Positions 19,403 through 28,640 of a stretch of 64,000 bases of DNA are shown here, one piece after another. The position numbers and the translations under genes are program-made. Below the pieces are notes generated by a model, which saw only the letters and a list, made by a program, of their open reading frames with translations, searched no databases and was not told the DNA's origin. Each line of letters begins with the position of its first letter. The stretch's first letter is position 1. This DNA comes from an uncultured Prevotella sp. (lineage in GTDB: Bacteria; Bacteroidota; Bacteroidia; Bacteroidales; Bacteroidaceae), in assembly GCA_947177775.1 (NCBI GenBank), contig CAMWVS010000004.1:27229-91228 (forward strand). Direction: 5' to 3'.

Positions 19403-20476
19403 TCACTTTCTCGTTATATGCAGAAATCTTGTCGCTTTTCTCATGATGCTGTTGTCCTTGTTGTTTATGAAAGCATCAAGAAGTTTGACGTGTCCGTTCC
19501 CGTAGCTGCTGTCGGGCAGGGGAATGACGTCATAATCGGCTATGGCAGCAGGAATGAGACATGACCAGCCTTCTTTGAGAAGAACCTCGTCGCCCGTTGC
19601 GCGTATTTTTATCAGACAGTTGTTCTCCATACACATGGTTATGATGAACGAGTCATATTTGATCAGATTGCGGTGGAAAGGAGCGTCGATGTCAACCACC
19701 CGCACGTTGAAGAACTGGGAGTCGATGCAATGGTTGGCTTGTGCTTCCGCACTCTTATATATCGTCCGGTATTCATCATAGACGTTGAAGTCCAATGCCT
19801 GGGCTGCCAGTTGGGTGTGAAGTTCGCGTGGATGTCCGTCCATACCGGGGCGATTGTAGTCGAATATGCGATAGGTAACGTCGCTGCTCTGTTGTACTTC
19901 CGCCAGGAGTATGCCGCCGCAGATGGCATGCACGCGTCCTGCCGGAATATAGAACACGTCGCCGGCATGGACCTCGTGGCGTGCCAGTGCTTCGGTTATC
20001 GTTCCGTCGGAAATCTTCCGTATGTATTCGTCTTCCGAGAGTTTTTCTTTGAATCCGGCATAAAGGTAGGCTCCCGGCTTAGCATCGATGACATACCACA
20101 TCTCGGTCTTTCCGAATTTCCCGTGTTCGCGCTGCGCCATCGTGTCGTTCGGGTGGACCTGGATTGATAAATCGCGCTCTGCATCGATGAACTTGACCAA
20201 CAATGGAAGTTTGTTTCCGTAACGTTTGGCTACTGCGGAACCCAGGATTTCGGCCGGCATCTCGCTGATAACGTCCGGTAGCAGCCTGCCGGCATGTTTT
20301 CCGTTGGCTATTATTGACGGAGATGAGGCCACGGCGCTGACTTCCCAGCTTTCTCCGACAGGCGCTTCGGTCTCTGTCGCGTTGAGTTTTTTCCAGGGTG
20401 CGAGTCTTGTTCCACCCCAGATCACCTGATGCAGGTTGGGTTGGAACATCATTGGATATAGTCTTTGTTCTGTCAT
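19403..20476 (-). CDS. manA: Mannose-6-phosphate isomerase, class I
   Basis: The 357-aa zinc enzyme interconverts mannose-6-phosphate and fructose-6-phosphate. Zinc-ligand motifs are present in order: IQVHPND (Gln and His), KTEMWYV (Glu) and AGRVHAI (His). The start MTEQRLYPMMFQPNLHQVIWGG is typical of the Bacteroidetes form. It stands alone, reading toward nrdG, with its own promoter-like element at 20541-20548. Confidence 0.94.
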   Translation of the reverse strand: MTEQRLYPMMFQPNLHQVIWGGTRLAPWKKLNATETEAPVGESWEVSAVASSPSIIANGKHAGRLLPDVISEMPAEILGSAVAKRYGNKLPLLVKFIDAERDLSIQVHPNDTMAQREHGKFGKTEMWYVIDAKPGAYLYAGFKEKLSEDEYIRKISDGTITEALARHEVHAGDVFYIPAGRVHAICGGILLAEVQQSSDVTYRIFDYNRPGMDGHPRELHTQLAAQALDFNVYDEYRTIYKSAEAQANHCIDSQFFNVRVVDIDAPFHRNLIKYDSFIITMCMENNCLIKIRATGDEVLLKEGWSCLIPAAIADYDVIPLPDSSYGNGHVKLLDAFINNKDNSIMRKATRFLHITRK

Positions 20477-20540
20477 TATGCTGTTTTCTTATTATATAGA
20501 TTATTATATAGATGATACGAAAAGAATGTGATAATAATAC

Positions 20541-20548
20541 AAAAGTAA
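20541..20548 (-). promoter_or_regulatory. Promoter -7 element of manA
   Basis: TACTTTTG on the minus strand, 64 nt before the manA ATG. Confidence 0.5.
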
Positions 20549-20729
20549 TGAATTCCGGCGACAACGGCGTTCTGGCGCGTATTAAAAATATAAAAATAGA
20601 AAACTCTTTCAACAGCTTACAGGTTTTCTTTATATAATCAGCCATATCTTTTTCAAACAACTTGCAGGCATTTCTTGTGTATTCCGGCTGTTTGTTGATT
20701 GTGCGGGATGCTTTTGTTCGTGTTTCAGG

Positions 20730-21362
20730 CTATATCTTGTTAATATCAACGTAGCCGTTCATGACGGCATATATGGTCAATGCCGATACACTTTTGAGTC
20801 CGAGTTTGTCCATGACATTCTTTCTGTGGGTGACCACTGTGGTCAGACTGATGTTCAGACGGTCGGCTATTTCCTTGTTGATGAAACCGCGGACGATGAG
20901 TGCCATTACCTCCGTTTCGCGTTCGGTGAGACTTTTCCGAGTGCCGTTGTCGGTGGTTTGACGGTTATTTGTTGTGGCTGGAAGGTTGCGGCCGTGTGCA
21001 TGTGCGCTTTGAACGAGTGTCAGCAAAGACTTTATCAGCTGTTTTTCGGGTACGTTGATACACAGACAGTGGAAACCGCCAGGCTGTGAAGTGTCGAACG
21101 ATAGTGTGAGTACTATGGTTTTGTTGCGGCGCCGGCAGAAGAAGTCCCTGTTGGGAAGCAATATGTCCATTGACACAAAGTAGTGGAAATAGCTGTCCGG
21201 TTCATTGGCGTCGAGTTCTGCAAACGAACCGAAAGTGTCCACTTGTGCTATTGGCATGACGTCCTGCAATATATATTTCAACCCTAACACCGCAAGAGTG
21301 TTAGGGTTGATTATTGCTATTTTGGGCATGTCGTACATGCCTTTATGGTCTTTCAGGTTCAT
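20730..21362 (-). CDS. LuxR/NarL-type regulator with degenerate receiver domain
   Basis: The product is up to 210 aa. Residues about 12-130 resemble a receiver domain (PKIAIINPNTLAVLGLKYIL) without a convincing full set of phosphorylation residues. Residues about 143-210 form a LuxR HTH (LTERETEVMALIVRGFINKE) whose tail SALTIYAVMNGYVDINKI closely resembles that of the regulator at 15520. The frame opens at ATG 21362, only 6 nt after the oadB stop, suggesting co-transcription with the decarboxylase genes; a second start (MPKIA) is at 21329. A perfect 11-bp inverted repeat lies in the early coding region (21280-21308). LuxR-family proteins of related type are reported to control hemin genes in Porphyromonas (from memory); the target here is unknown. 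Confidence 0.85.
   Translation of the reverse strand: MNLKDHKGMYDMPKIAIINPNTLAVLGLKYILQDVMPIAQVDTFGSFAELDANEPDSYFHYFVSMDILLPNRDFFCRRRNKTIVLTLSFDTSQPGGFHCLCINVPEKQLIKSLLTLVQSAHAHGRNLPATTNNRQTTDNGTRKSLTERETEVMALIVRGFINKEIADRLNISLTTVVTHRKNVMDKLGLKSVSALTIYAVMNGYVDINKI
21280..21308 (-). other. Perfect 11-bp hairpin inside the LuxR coding sequence
   Basis: AACCCTAACAC (21280-21290) pairs with GTGTTAGGGTT (21298-21308), loop 7. It covers about codons 8-16 counted from the MPKIA start. Confidence 0.6.
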
Positions 21363-21368
21363 CCTTTT

Positions 21369-22526
21369 CTATGACAGGAATCCGAGCAGCGTTCCGGCTG
21401 CGACAGCCGAACCTATCACACCGGCCACGTTCGGACCCATGGCATGCATGAGGAGGAAGTTGCGGCGGTCATATTCCAATCCGAGATTGTTGCTGATGCG
21501 TGCGCTCATCGGTACGGCGGAAACGCCGGCGTTGCCGATCAGCGGGTTGAGTTTCTTGTCGGCAGGCAGGAAGAGGTTCATCAGTTTGACGAACATTACT
21601 CCACTGGCAGTGGCAACCATGAAGGCACAGGCACCTACAAGGAATATGAACAGCGTGTTGAGCGTCAGGAATTCGCTTGCCTGTGTGGAGCAGCCGACGG
21701 TCAGACCGAGCAGCATCACGACGATGTCGTTCAGAGCCGAGCCGGCTGTTTTTGCCAGACGAGTGGTTTTTCCAGATTCTTTCAGCAGATTACCGAAGAA
21801 GAGCATGCCCAGCAGGGGAAGACCGGAAGGCACGAGGAATGTCGTCAGCAGAAGTCCGATGATGGGGAAGAGTATGCGTTCGGTCTGACTGACCTGACGT
21901 GCCGGTTTCATGCGGATGACGCGCTCTTTCTTCGTTGTGAGCAGACGCATCAGCGGTGGCTGGATGAGCGGAACAAGGGCCATGTACGAATAGGCGCACA
22001 CGGCAATGGCACCCATCAGGTTGGGGCTGAGCTTGGAAGACAGGAAGATGGCTGTAGGACCGTCGGCTCCGCCGATTATGGCTATGCCGGCAGCCTGATT
22101 CGGCTCGAATCCCAGTGCCAGTGCCACCATGTAGGCTCCGAAGATTCCGAACTGTGCTGCGGCTCCGATGAGCACCAGCTTCGGGTTTGCAATCAGTGCG
22201 GAGAAGTCTGTCATGGCTCCGATACCGAGGAAAACCAATGGCGGATACCATCCCATGCGCACACCCTGATAGAATATGTTGAGCACGGAGTTGTCTTCGT
22301 AGAGTCCTATTTCCAGTCCGGCATCGGCGCGGAACGGAATGTTGCCCAGGATGATGCCCAGTCCGATAGGTATGAGCAACAGGGGCTCGAAGTCTTTCTT
22401 TATCGCGAGGTAGATGAGCACGGCTCCCACCACGATCATAATGAGGTTTCCGGCAGAGGCGTTGACAAAGCCCGTGTAAGTCAGAAACTCGTTGAAGTTT
22501 TCTATCAGAAAGTCAGTAAATCCCAT
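21369..22526 (-). CDS. Na+-translocating decarboxylase beta subunit (OadB/MmdB family)
   Basis: The 385-aa, very hydrophobic protein has about 9-11 membrane helices. It carries the family motif GGADGPTAI at residues 152-160 with Asp155, and a second conserved segment GNAGVSAVPMSARI near the C-terminus. It couples decarboxylation of biotin-bound CO2 to Na+ export. The acyl substrate (oxaloacetate or methylmalonyl-CoA) cannot be read from this subunit; methylmalonyl-CoA is favoured because mutA-mutB lie 4 kb away. It is 7 nt from the biotin-carrier gene. Confidence 0.93.
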   Translation of the reverse strand: MGFTDFLIENFNEFLTYTGFVNASAGNLIMIVVGAVLIYLAIKKDFEPLLLIPIGLGIILGNIPFRADAGLEIGLYEDNSVLNIFYQGVRMGWYPPLVFLGIGAMTDFSALIANPKLVLIGAAAQFGIFGAYMVALALGFEPNQAAGIAIIGGADGPTAIFLSSKLSPNLMGAIAVCAYSYMALVPLIQPPLMRLLTTKKERVIRMKPARQVSQTERILFPIIGLLLTTFLVPSGLPLLGMLFFGNLLKESGKTTRLAKTAGSALNDIVVMLLGLTVGCSTQASEFLTLNTLFIFLVGACAFMVATASGVMFVKLMNLFLPADKKLNPLIGNAGVSAVPMSARISNNLGLEYDRRNFLLMHAMGPNVAGVIGSAVAAGTLLGFLS

Positions 22527-22533
22527 ATCGATG

Positions 22534-23004
22534 TCATCCTATTGTGAGCAAAACGGCTCCTTCCATAACCGAGTCGCCCTGATTAACTACGATCGAAGTC
22601 ACTGTGCCTGAGACTTCTGCCTCTATATTGTTCTGCATCTTCATGGCTTCAAGCACAACGACGGTGTCGCCGGTATTGACTTTGTCGCCCACCTTGACGC
22701 ATACCGTTGTGATTGTGCCGGGCAGCGGAGCCTTGATGGCTGTTCCAGCACCGGCTGCTGCAGTGGGAGCCGGCTGCTGTGGCGCAACGGAGTGGGTTGT
22801 CGTTGTCTTCGACATGTTGGCTGCGGGTTTCGGAGCTTCCACCTTGTGGCGTGTGACGGCGTGTGACGGATTGATGGGTTGTTTGAGTTCCACCTCAAAC
22901 GATATGCCGTTTACGTTCACTTTGGCGAGATTGCCTTCCATTTCTTCTATTTCAACGTCGTAGTCGACGCCCTGTACTTTATATTGAAATTTATTCTGGT
23001 TCAT
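22534..23004 (-). CDS. Biotin carboxyl carrier subunit of the Na+-pump decarboxylase
   Basis: The 156-aa protein has a C-terminal biotinyl domain with the motif EAMKMQN; Lys122 is the biotinylation site. An N-terminal domain (about 1-45) is joined by an Ala/Pro/Thr-rich flexible linker (about 55-90), as in mobile carrier arms. It ferries CO2 from the carboxyltransferase subunit to the membrane beta subunit. It lies between the gamma and beta genes in one operon. Confidence 0.93.
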   Translation of the reverse strand: MNQNKFQYKVQGVDYDVEIEEMEGNLAKVNVNGISFEVELKQPINPSHAVTRHKVEAPKPAANMSKTTTTHSVAPQQPAPTAAAGAGTAIKAPLPGTITTVCVKVGDKVNTGDTVVVLEAMKMQNNIEAEVSGTVTSIVVNQGDSVMEGAVLLTIG

Positions 23005-23038
23005 ACCTGCGTGTCTTATTATATATGGTTAGTATTTC

Positions 23039-24013
23039 TTACTCATGGAACTGGGTCATCTGTATGTATTCGACGTTCCAGTCTGTCTCTTTGGGTTTGA
23101 TTGTGATGACACCGCTTTCGATGTCGTGGACATTGTTCTGATACTGTTTGATGGCCATTGCGATGACGGCTATATAGATTTCCTTGTCTATACCTTTCGA
23201 CTTGAGTCCGTCCTGCAGGATGACGCTTGTCTTGTTTCCTATTTCGGCTGCCGTCTCCACCATCTTCACACCGGCTTTCAGCGGTTGTATGCTGGCTACT
23301 TTCTTGGCTGCCGAGCGGTGGCTCATGATTAGTCCGAAGACCGTGAAGAAGATGAAGAGCATGGCCAGACAGGAGAACACAATCCCCATTGCGAGCACCG
23401 AGATGCCGAATCCGTGAGGGTCTTCACGCTTGAGTTTGGCAACTTTCGATTCGCTGACCGTAGTGTGGTTTGCGATTCCCGGTGTGACGGTGTCAACCGT
23501 TTTGACCTGCCATTGTGCCGCGCCGTCGTGAAGACGTGCGTACGACTGGTTGGGGCCGAGAACCGGAATGGTGACCGAGTCGATCAGCTGGGTTGCATTT
23601 CCGTTGTAGAGAGCAATCCACGTCGGGCGTTCCGGGTCGATGTTCACAGAGAGATGCAAAGCTCCTTTTGCTGGCTCGCTGTTGCAAAAGAAGAGCAGAT
23701 GCTGGCGTGCACCCAGATTGGTGCGTGGTTCCCCGTTGGGGATGATGCTCATGCGCTTGATGCGTTCCGGCACGCTCATGTCCGGGTCGAGCACGGAGCG
23801 GTCAGTGGTGAGGAACATGCCGCGTATGTTATACGTAGTGTATGAAACATTGGCAATCTCCACCCAGGCCTTGCACCGTCCGTATTCGTCCTGCATACTG
23901 GCCGTGTTGGCGGTCATGACCTCGTTCAGTTTGATGCTCTTCTCCATTTGTCCGAACATCATTGAATGGCCGGCCACCATTAGAAGCCCTAACAGTAATC
24001 CGAATTTTTTCAT
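23039..24013 (-). CDS. OadG-like gamma subunit with an N-terminal exported domain
   Basis: The product is 324 aa. A signal peptide (MKKFGLLLGLLMVAGHSMMFG) is followed by an exported domain of about 170 residues that looks like a lamin-tail/beta-sandwich domain (KLNEVMTANTASMQDEYGR, WVEIANVS). Then a membrane helix at about 205-230 (LAMGIVFSCLAMLFIFFTVF) and a cytoplasmic OadG-like tail follow. OadG normally is under 100 aa and assembles the decarboxylase complex. The added exported domain would face the periplasm; such fusions are known among Bacteroidales, but their role is not. It begins the pump genes proper. Confidence 0.85.
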   Translation of the reverse strand: MKKFGLLLGLLMVAGHSMMFGQMEKSIKLNEVMTANTASMQDEYGRCKAWVEIANVSYTTYNIRGMFLTTDRSVLDPDMSVPERIKRMSIIPNGEPRTNLGARQHLLFFCNSEPAKGALHLSVNIDPERPTWIALYNGNATQLIDSVTIPVLGPNQSYARLHDGAAQWQVKTVDTVTPGIANHTTVSESKVAKLKREDPHGFGISVLAMGIVFSCLAMLFIFFTVFGLIMSHRSAAKKVASIQPLKAGVKMVETAAEIGNKTSVILQDGLKSKGIDKEIYIAVIAMAIKQYQNNVHDIESGVITIKPKETDWNVEYIQMTQFHE

Positions 24014-24074
24014 TTGGTGTAGTCAGTTTATTATATAAGTTTATTTAAAAAGAGTTTCCCTCATGTCTCAGTCG

Positions 24075-25763
24075 TCATCCTCCGCAGCAGAAGAGGATGA
24101 TCAGCTGTGCCGTCAGGATTCTGAGGAACATGCTCAGCGGATAGACAGTGGAGTATCCCACGGCAGGTGCTTCTTTTGAGCAAATCTGATTGGCGTAGGC
24201 CAATGCTGGCGGATCCGTGTATGTTCCGGCGATCATACCCATGATGGTGAAGTAGTTGAACCGGAATTTCAGACGGGCGATTGTGCCTATGATGAGAATA
24301 GGAATGATGGTGATGAGAAATCCTGTGTAGACATATTTCAGACCGTCTCCCTGAACGACCGTGTCCCAGAATCCCGCACCGGCCTTGATGCCCACGCTGG
24401 CGAGGAAGAGCACGAGGCCAATCTCGCGCAGCATCATGTTGGCGCTGGTCGTCGTGTAGGTCACGAGGTGGAACTTGTAGCCGTAGCGTCCGATGAGGAT
24501 TGCTATGATCAGCGGTCCTCCGGCGATACCGAGTTTCAGCGGAACGGGCATTCCCGGGATAGCTATCGGCAGGCTGCCGAAAATGATACCTATGATTATT
24601 CCGAGGAAAATCGTCGCGATGTTTGGTGCGTCGAGGCGCTTTATGGAGTTGCCGAGCACTTTGGCCACGTGGTTGACGGCGTCTTCCGGTCCTACGACCA
24701 TCACGCGGTCACCCACCTGCAGCGACAGGTCGAGGCTGGCGAAGAGGTCCATGCCCTGACGTGTGACGCGCGTCACGTTGACACCGTGTACGGAAGAGAA
24801 GTGCATCTGTCCGAGTGTCTTTCCGTTGATGGACGGCTGTGTGACGAGAATCCGTTTGGAGACGAGCGGCTGGTCCTGTTTTTCCCATGCCACTTCCGTT
24901 TCCGGTCCGATGAAGGCTATGATGGCTTCGGCGTCGGCTTTGGCGCAGACGATGAATACCTGGTCGCCGAGTTCGAAAACGGTATCACGGTTGGGGATGC
25001 TGACGTGGCCTTCGTGGAGGATGCGCGAGCAGACGAAATCGCGGTTGAGGAAGTCGTGAATCTGCTTCAGTGTGCGTCCGGCCAGATAGGTGTTCGTCAC
25101 CTTCAGGTGCATCATGTGGGGCTTGACGTGTGCGTTTTCGGCCGCGTCGTCGTTGAGCCGCTTTTCCTCCTTCTCAAGTCGGATTCTGCAGATGTATCTT
25201 ATGGCTATAGTGGCGCTGATGATACCGAGCACGCCGAGCGGGTAGGCGCAGGCATAGCCCGAGGCAATCTGTGGCTTGGGGGCGCCCGTGAAGACACTTC
25301 CGAGGGCTTCGTTGGCCGCTCCGAGTCCCGGGGTGTTGGTAACGGCACCATACATCGTGCCGACCATCATGGGGAGGTTGGAACTGATGCTTGTGTCGAA
25401 AAAGAGGAAGTAGCATCCGAACATGACCGCCACGTTCAGCAGTACGGTGGCCGTGGACAGGGCGTTGAGTGTCACTCCTCCCTTACGGAAACTCTCAAAG
25501 AATCCGGGGCCGACCTGCAGGCCGATCATGAAGACGAATAGAATAAGACCGAAGTCCTGGATGAATGTGAGAATGTTTGTGGGTCCTGTCATTCCGACGT
25601 GACCGGCAACGATGCCGGCGAACAGCACAAATGTTACTCCGAGGGATATTCCCCCAAACTTCACCTTGCCAAGCAACACGCCCACAGCTATGACCAAAGC
25701 ATAGAGCAAGGCTATATGTGCTACCGAGTCGGTGGTAGAAAACAGATTAATAAGCCAATCCAT
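24075..25763 (-). CDS. AspT/YidE-type transporter with two TrkA-C domains
   Basis: The 562-aa inner-membrane protein has two blocks of membrane helices (about residues 10-185 and 385-560), each an AspT-YidE-YbjL duplication, with two cytoplasmic TrkA-C domains between (THLKVT-like start near 220 to about 365; [20 protein letters not shown] and [18 protein letters not shown]). Members of the family are antiporters of amino acids or dicarboxylates, but the substrate is not fixed by sequence. Its location at the head of the decarboxylase operon suggests exchange of a dicarboxylate or related acid (inference). The gap to the OadG gene is 61 nt. Confidence 0.9.
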   Translation of the reverse strand: MDWLINLFSTTDSVAHIALLYALVIAVGVLLGKVKFGGISLGVTFVLFAGIVAGHVGMTGPTNILTFIQDFGLILFVFMIGLQVGPGFFESFRKGGVTLNALSTATVLLNVAVMFGCYFLFFDTSISSNLPMMVGTMYGAVTNTPGLGAANEALGSVFTGAPKPQIASGYACAYPLGVLGIISATIAIRYICRIRLEKEEKRLNDDAAENAHVKPHMMHLKVTNTYLAGRTLKQIHDFLNRDFVCSRILHEGHVSIPNRDTVFELGDQVFIVCAKADAEAIIAFIGPETEVAWEKQDQPLVSKRILVTQPSINGKTLGQMHFSSVHGVNVTRVTRQGMDLFASLDLSLQVGDRVMVVGPEDAVNHVAKVLGNSIKRLDAPNIATIFLGIIIGIIFGSLPIAIPGMPVPLKLGIAGGPLIIAILIGRYGYKFHLVTYTTTSANMMLREIGLVLFLASVGIKAGAGFWDTVVQGDGLKYVYTGFLITIIPILIIGTIARLKFRFNYFTIMGMIAGTYTDPPALAYANQICSKEAPAVGYSTVYPLSMFLRILTAQLIILFCCGG

Positions 25764-25815
25764 AAATTACGTTGATAATATACAAACCATTTATATCCGT
25801 ATTGTGAATGTCGTG

Positions 25816-25823
25816 CAAAATTA
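25816..25823 (-). promoter_or_regulatory. Promoter -7 element of the transporter-decarboxylase operon
   Basis: TAATTTTG on the minus strand, 52 nt before the transporter ATG. Confidence 0.55.
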
Positions 25824-26208
25824 GGTAAAATATTGCGCAAAAGCTAATTTTTGTGCTGTTATTTTTAGTACTGTGATTAACTTTTTGCTTTTTTTTACCA
25901 ATGGTGTTGCAAAGTGATGAGCAAATGCTGTCCGTTTCTTCCGGATTTCAACGCAAATACGCGGTTTTTTCAATTCGAGGCTGCCACGTCTTCGAGTTGG
26001 GATTGTCGTGCCTCTGAGTTGAAGTAGCGGAGTGTTAAAAACTCGGAAGAAAGCGGACAAAAGCCTTCAAATCCTTGCGATATTTTGAAATAAAAATCCT
26101 GTGGGCGCAAATTCGCGAGTTTTGCGCGTGCATCTTTTATTGTCTGAGCAACAGTATGTTACGGGTAAAAACGGTGAAAGTGTGCAACTTTTTGGGCGCT
26201 TTTGTTTT

Positions 26209-26318
26209 GCCGTAAGGCCCTTACGGCATTGCAACGGGGCTGCCGCGGTGTTGCAACGGAGCCACCGTTGCAGTCCGATAGTGGCCCCGTTGCAGGGTCG
26301 GGAGGCCTTTATTGCAAA
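26209..26318. repeat. 22-bp-period dyad array, GCAACGG type, copy 2
   Basis: Units 26230-26251, 26252-26273 and 26274-26295 correspond one by one to the copy at 5644-5709; the middle unit is TGCAACGGAGCCACCGTTGCAG. The flanking GCCGTAAGG also matches. The outer arms pair less well than in copy 1. The rest of the 929-bp gap 25764-26692 shows only the two promoters. Confidence 0.8.
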
Positions 26319-26604
26319 ACAATTTGCAGTCCGACGTCGGAAAACGGAGCCGCAATGTCAAAATTTCAGCTTTGCCGCTCTCCAGAATTGAATTTTTCAA
26401 GTGTTAAATTCCGTGATATTATTATTACTTTATTTCTCCGCCGCATCATATCGTGTTACATTTGTGTCATACAGTTTTGTTTCTGTCTGCAAACTGTTTT
26501 CGGATCTTTGGGAAACCGATGGCATTGGGACGGAGAAAAACAAGCGTTTGGCGGGACGAAGATTAAATAATCTTTTATTTTTAGTAATTATAAAAAAAAT
26601 ACGT

Positions 26605-26612
26605 TATCTTTG
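26605..26612 (+). promoter_or_regulatory. Promoter -7 element of mutA-mutB
   Basis: TATCTTTG, 80 nt before the mutA ATG. Confidence 0.55.
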
Positions 26613-26692
26613 CATGTTGATATATCGTCACGATGCAGTCGTAACTATATTAGTTTAAGGTATAACTTATATAATAAACATAAAAAAGGACT

Positions 26693-28546
26693 ATGTCAAA
26701 CAACAGAGAAAGACTCTTTAGCGAGTTTGCTGCTCCCACAACTCAGGAGTGGCTGGACAAGATTGAGGTCGACCTGAAAGGTGCCGATTTCAACAAGAAG
26801 CTCGTGTGGAGGACAAACGAGGGGTTCAACGTGCAGCCCTTCTATCGTAGAGAAGACGTTCTGAAGCTGAAGACTCCCGAGGCTCTGCCCGGCGAGTTCC
26901 CCTTCGTGCGTGGTAACAAGAAGGACAACAACGAGTGGTACGTGCGTCAGAATATCGTTGCCGAAGATGCCGCTGAGGCCAACGCCAAGGCTCTTGACAT
27001 CCTCAACAAGGGTATCGACTCGCTCGGCTTCCGCATCCCCGGCGACAAGGTGAGCGCCGAGTTCATCGACGTGTTGCTCAAGGACATCCGCTGCGACATC
27101 GTTGAGGTGAGCTTCCGCACATGTCCCTGCCACGTTCTCGAACTGACCGACATACTGACGGCCTACTTCGAGAAGCAGGGTTACGACAAGGAGAAGATTG
27201 TGGGCGGAATCGGTTTCGACCCCATCGAGAAGATGCTCATGAAGGGAAAGGACACGTCGAAGCTGCTTGCCGACGCCCCCGTGCTCGTTGAGAAGCTGAA
27301 GGACTATCCGGGCATGCGCTGCATCATGGTCCACTCGGAAACTCTCAACAACTCCGGTGCATACATCGTTCAGGAACTCGGATATGCCCTTGCCTGGGGT
27401 AACGAATATCTCCACCAGCTCGTCGAGGCCGGGGTTGACGTCGACCTGGCTGCCCGCAGCATCAAGTTCTACATGGGCGTGAGCGAAAACTACTTCATGG
27501 AGATTGCCAAGTTCCGCGCCGCCCGTCTGCTCTGGGCTGAGATTGTCAAGCAGTATGAGCCAAAGTGCGACTGCTCATGCAAGATGATTGTCAACGCTCA
27601 GACGACAACATACAACAAGACCATGTTCGACAGCTATGTCAACCTGTTGCGCACGCAGACCGAGACCATGAGCGCCGCTCTGGCCGGTGTCCACTCTATC
27701 GTTGTCACTCCGTTCAATGCCGTCTACGAGCAGCCCACGGAATTCTCCGAGCGCATAGCCCGCAACCAGCAGCTGCTGCTCAAGGAAGAGAGCCACTTCG
27801 ACAAGGTTGTAGACCCGTCGGCCGGTTCTTATTATATAGAGGAATTGACCCACTCACTGGCCGACGTGGCCTGGAAACTATTCCTCAAGATTGAGGAGGA
27901 GGGCGGATTCCTTGCTGCCGTCAAGGCCGGCACCGTTCAGGATGACATCAACGCCACCAACGACAAGCGTCATGCCGACGCCGCCAAGCGCAAGGAGTTC
28001 ATTCTCGGAACCAACCAGTTCCCCAACTTCACCGAGACATCCGAGGGAAAGGAGCCGAAGGCATGCTCTTGTGCCTGCGGTCACAAACACGAGTCCACGC
28101 TCAAGGCCATCTCCACAACACGTCTGGCCGCCGATTTCGAGCAGCTGCGCCTCGCAACGGAGAAGAGCGGAAAGACGCCCGTAGCCTTCATGCTGACCAT
28201 CGGAAACCTCGCATGGCGTCAGGCGCGCGCGCAGTTCTCGTCGAACTTCCTCGCCTGCGCCGGATATAAGATTATCGACAACCTCGGTTTCGAGACAGTA
28301 GAGGAAGGTGTGGACGCAGCTTTGAAGGCCGGTGCCGACATCGTCGTGCTCTGCTCAAGCGATGACGAATACGCCACCTACGCCATCCCGGCATACCAGT
28401 ATCTCGACAACCGCGCCATGTTCATCGTTGCCGGTGCTCCCGCCTGCACGGAAGATCTGAAGGCTGCCGGAATTGAGAACTTCGTTCACGTGAAATGTAA
28501 TGTGCTTGAAACACTGAAGGAGTATAATGCGAAGTTAGGAATATAA
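26693..28546 (+). CDS. mutA: Methylmalonyl-CoA mutase, small subunit
   Basis: The 617-aa subunit forms the heterodimeric mutase with the downstream large subunit, interconverting succinyl-CoA and methylmalonyl-CoA. The TIM-barrel part is clear (VDPSAGSYYIEELT, FSERIARNQQLLLKEESHFD). The cobalamin-binding DxHxxG motif is missing from the C-terminal domain, as expected for the small subunit. Two Cys-rich stretches stand out: CDCSC at 292-296 and CSCACGHKH at 458-466, the second in the linker before the C-terminal domain. Their role is unknown; metal binding is a guess. Confidence 0.95.
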   Translation: MSNNRERLFSEFAAPTTQEWLDKIEVDLKGADFNKKLVWRTNEGFNVQPFYRREDVLKLKTPEALPGEFPFVRGNKKDNNEWYVRQNIVAEDAAEANAKALDILNKGIDSLGFRIPGDKVSAEFIDVLLKDIRCDIVEVSFRTCPCHVLELTDILTAYFEKQGYDKEKIVGGIGFDPIEKMLMKGKDTSKLLADAPVLVEKLKDYPGMRCIMVHSETLNNSGAYIVQELGYALAWGNEYLHQLVEAGVDVDLAARSIKFYMGVSENYFMEIAKFRAARLLWAEIVKQYEPKCDCSCKMIVNAQTTTYNKTMFDSYVNLLRTQTETMSAALAGVHSIVVTPFNAVYEQPTEFSERIARNQQLLLKEESHFDKVVDPSAGSYYIEELTHSLADVAWKLFLKIEEEGGFLAAVKAGTVQDDINATNDKRHADAAKRKEFILGTNQFPNFTETSEGKEPKACSCACGHKHESTLKAISTTRLAADFEQLRLATEKSGKTPVAFMLTIGNLAWRQARAQFSSNFLACAGYKIIDNLGFETVEEGVDAALKAGADIVVLCSSDDEYATYAIPAYQYLDNRAMFIVAGAPACTEDLKAAGIENFVHVKCNVLETLKEYNAKLGI

Positions 28547-28640
28547 TTTTAATTTAAACGCAAAGACACGGTATAGAATATATCCAAGGAGTGAGTTGGA
28601 AAACTCAGAGTCTCTGTGTTACAGAATTAAATAAAATAAA

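Noticed and set aside
20079..20660. 193-codon minus-strand frame over the manA 5' end
   Set aside because: It is out of frame with manA and runs through its promoter region; composition is Arg-rich and no motif is seen.
24468..25541. A 357-codon plus-strand frame opposite the AspT-like transporter gene, and similar ones opposite oadB, rfbA and hutU
   Set aside because: All are antisense to genes with strong family motifs; none shows a domain, signal peptide or promoter of its own.
25821..26060. 79-codon minus-strand frame in the gap before mutA
   Set aside because: It overlaps the transporter promoter, has unlike composition and no recognisable protein features.
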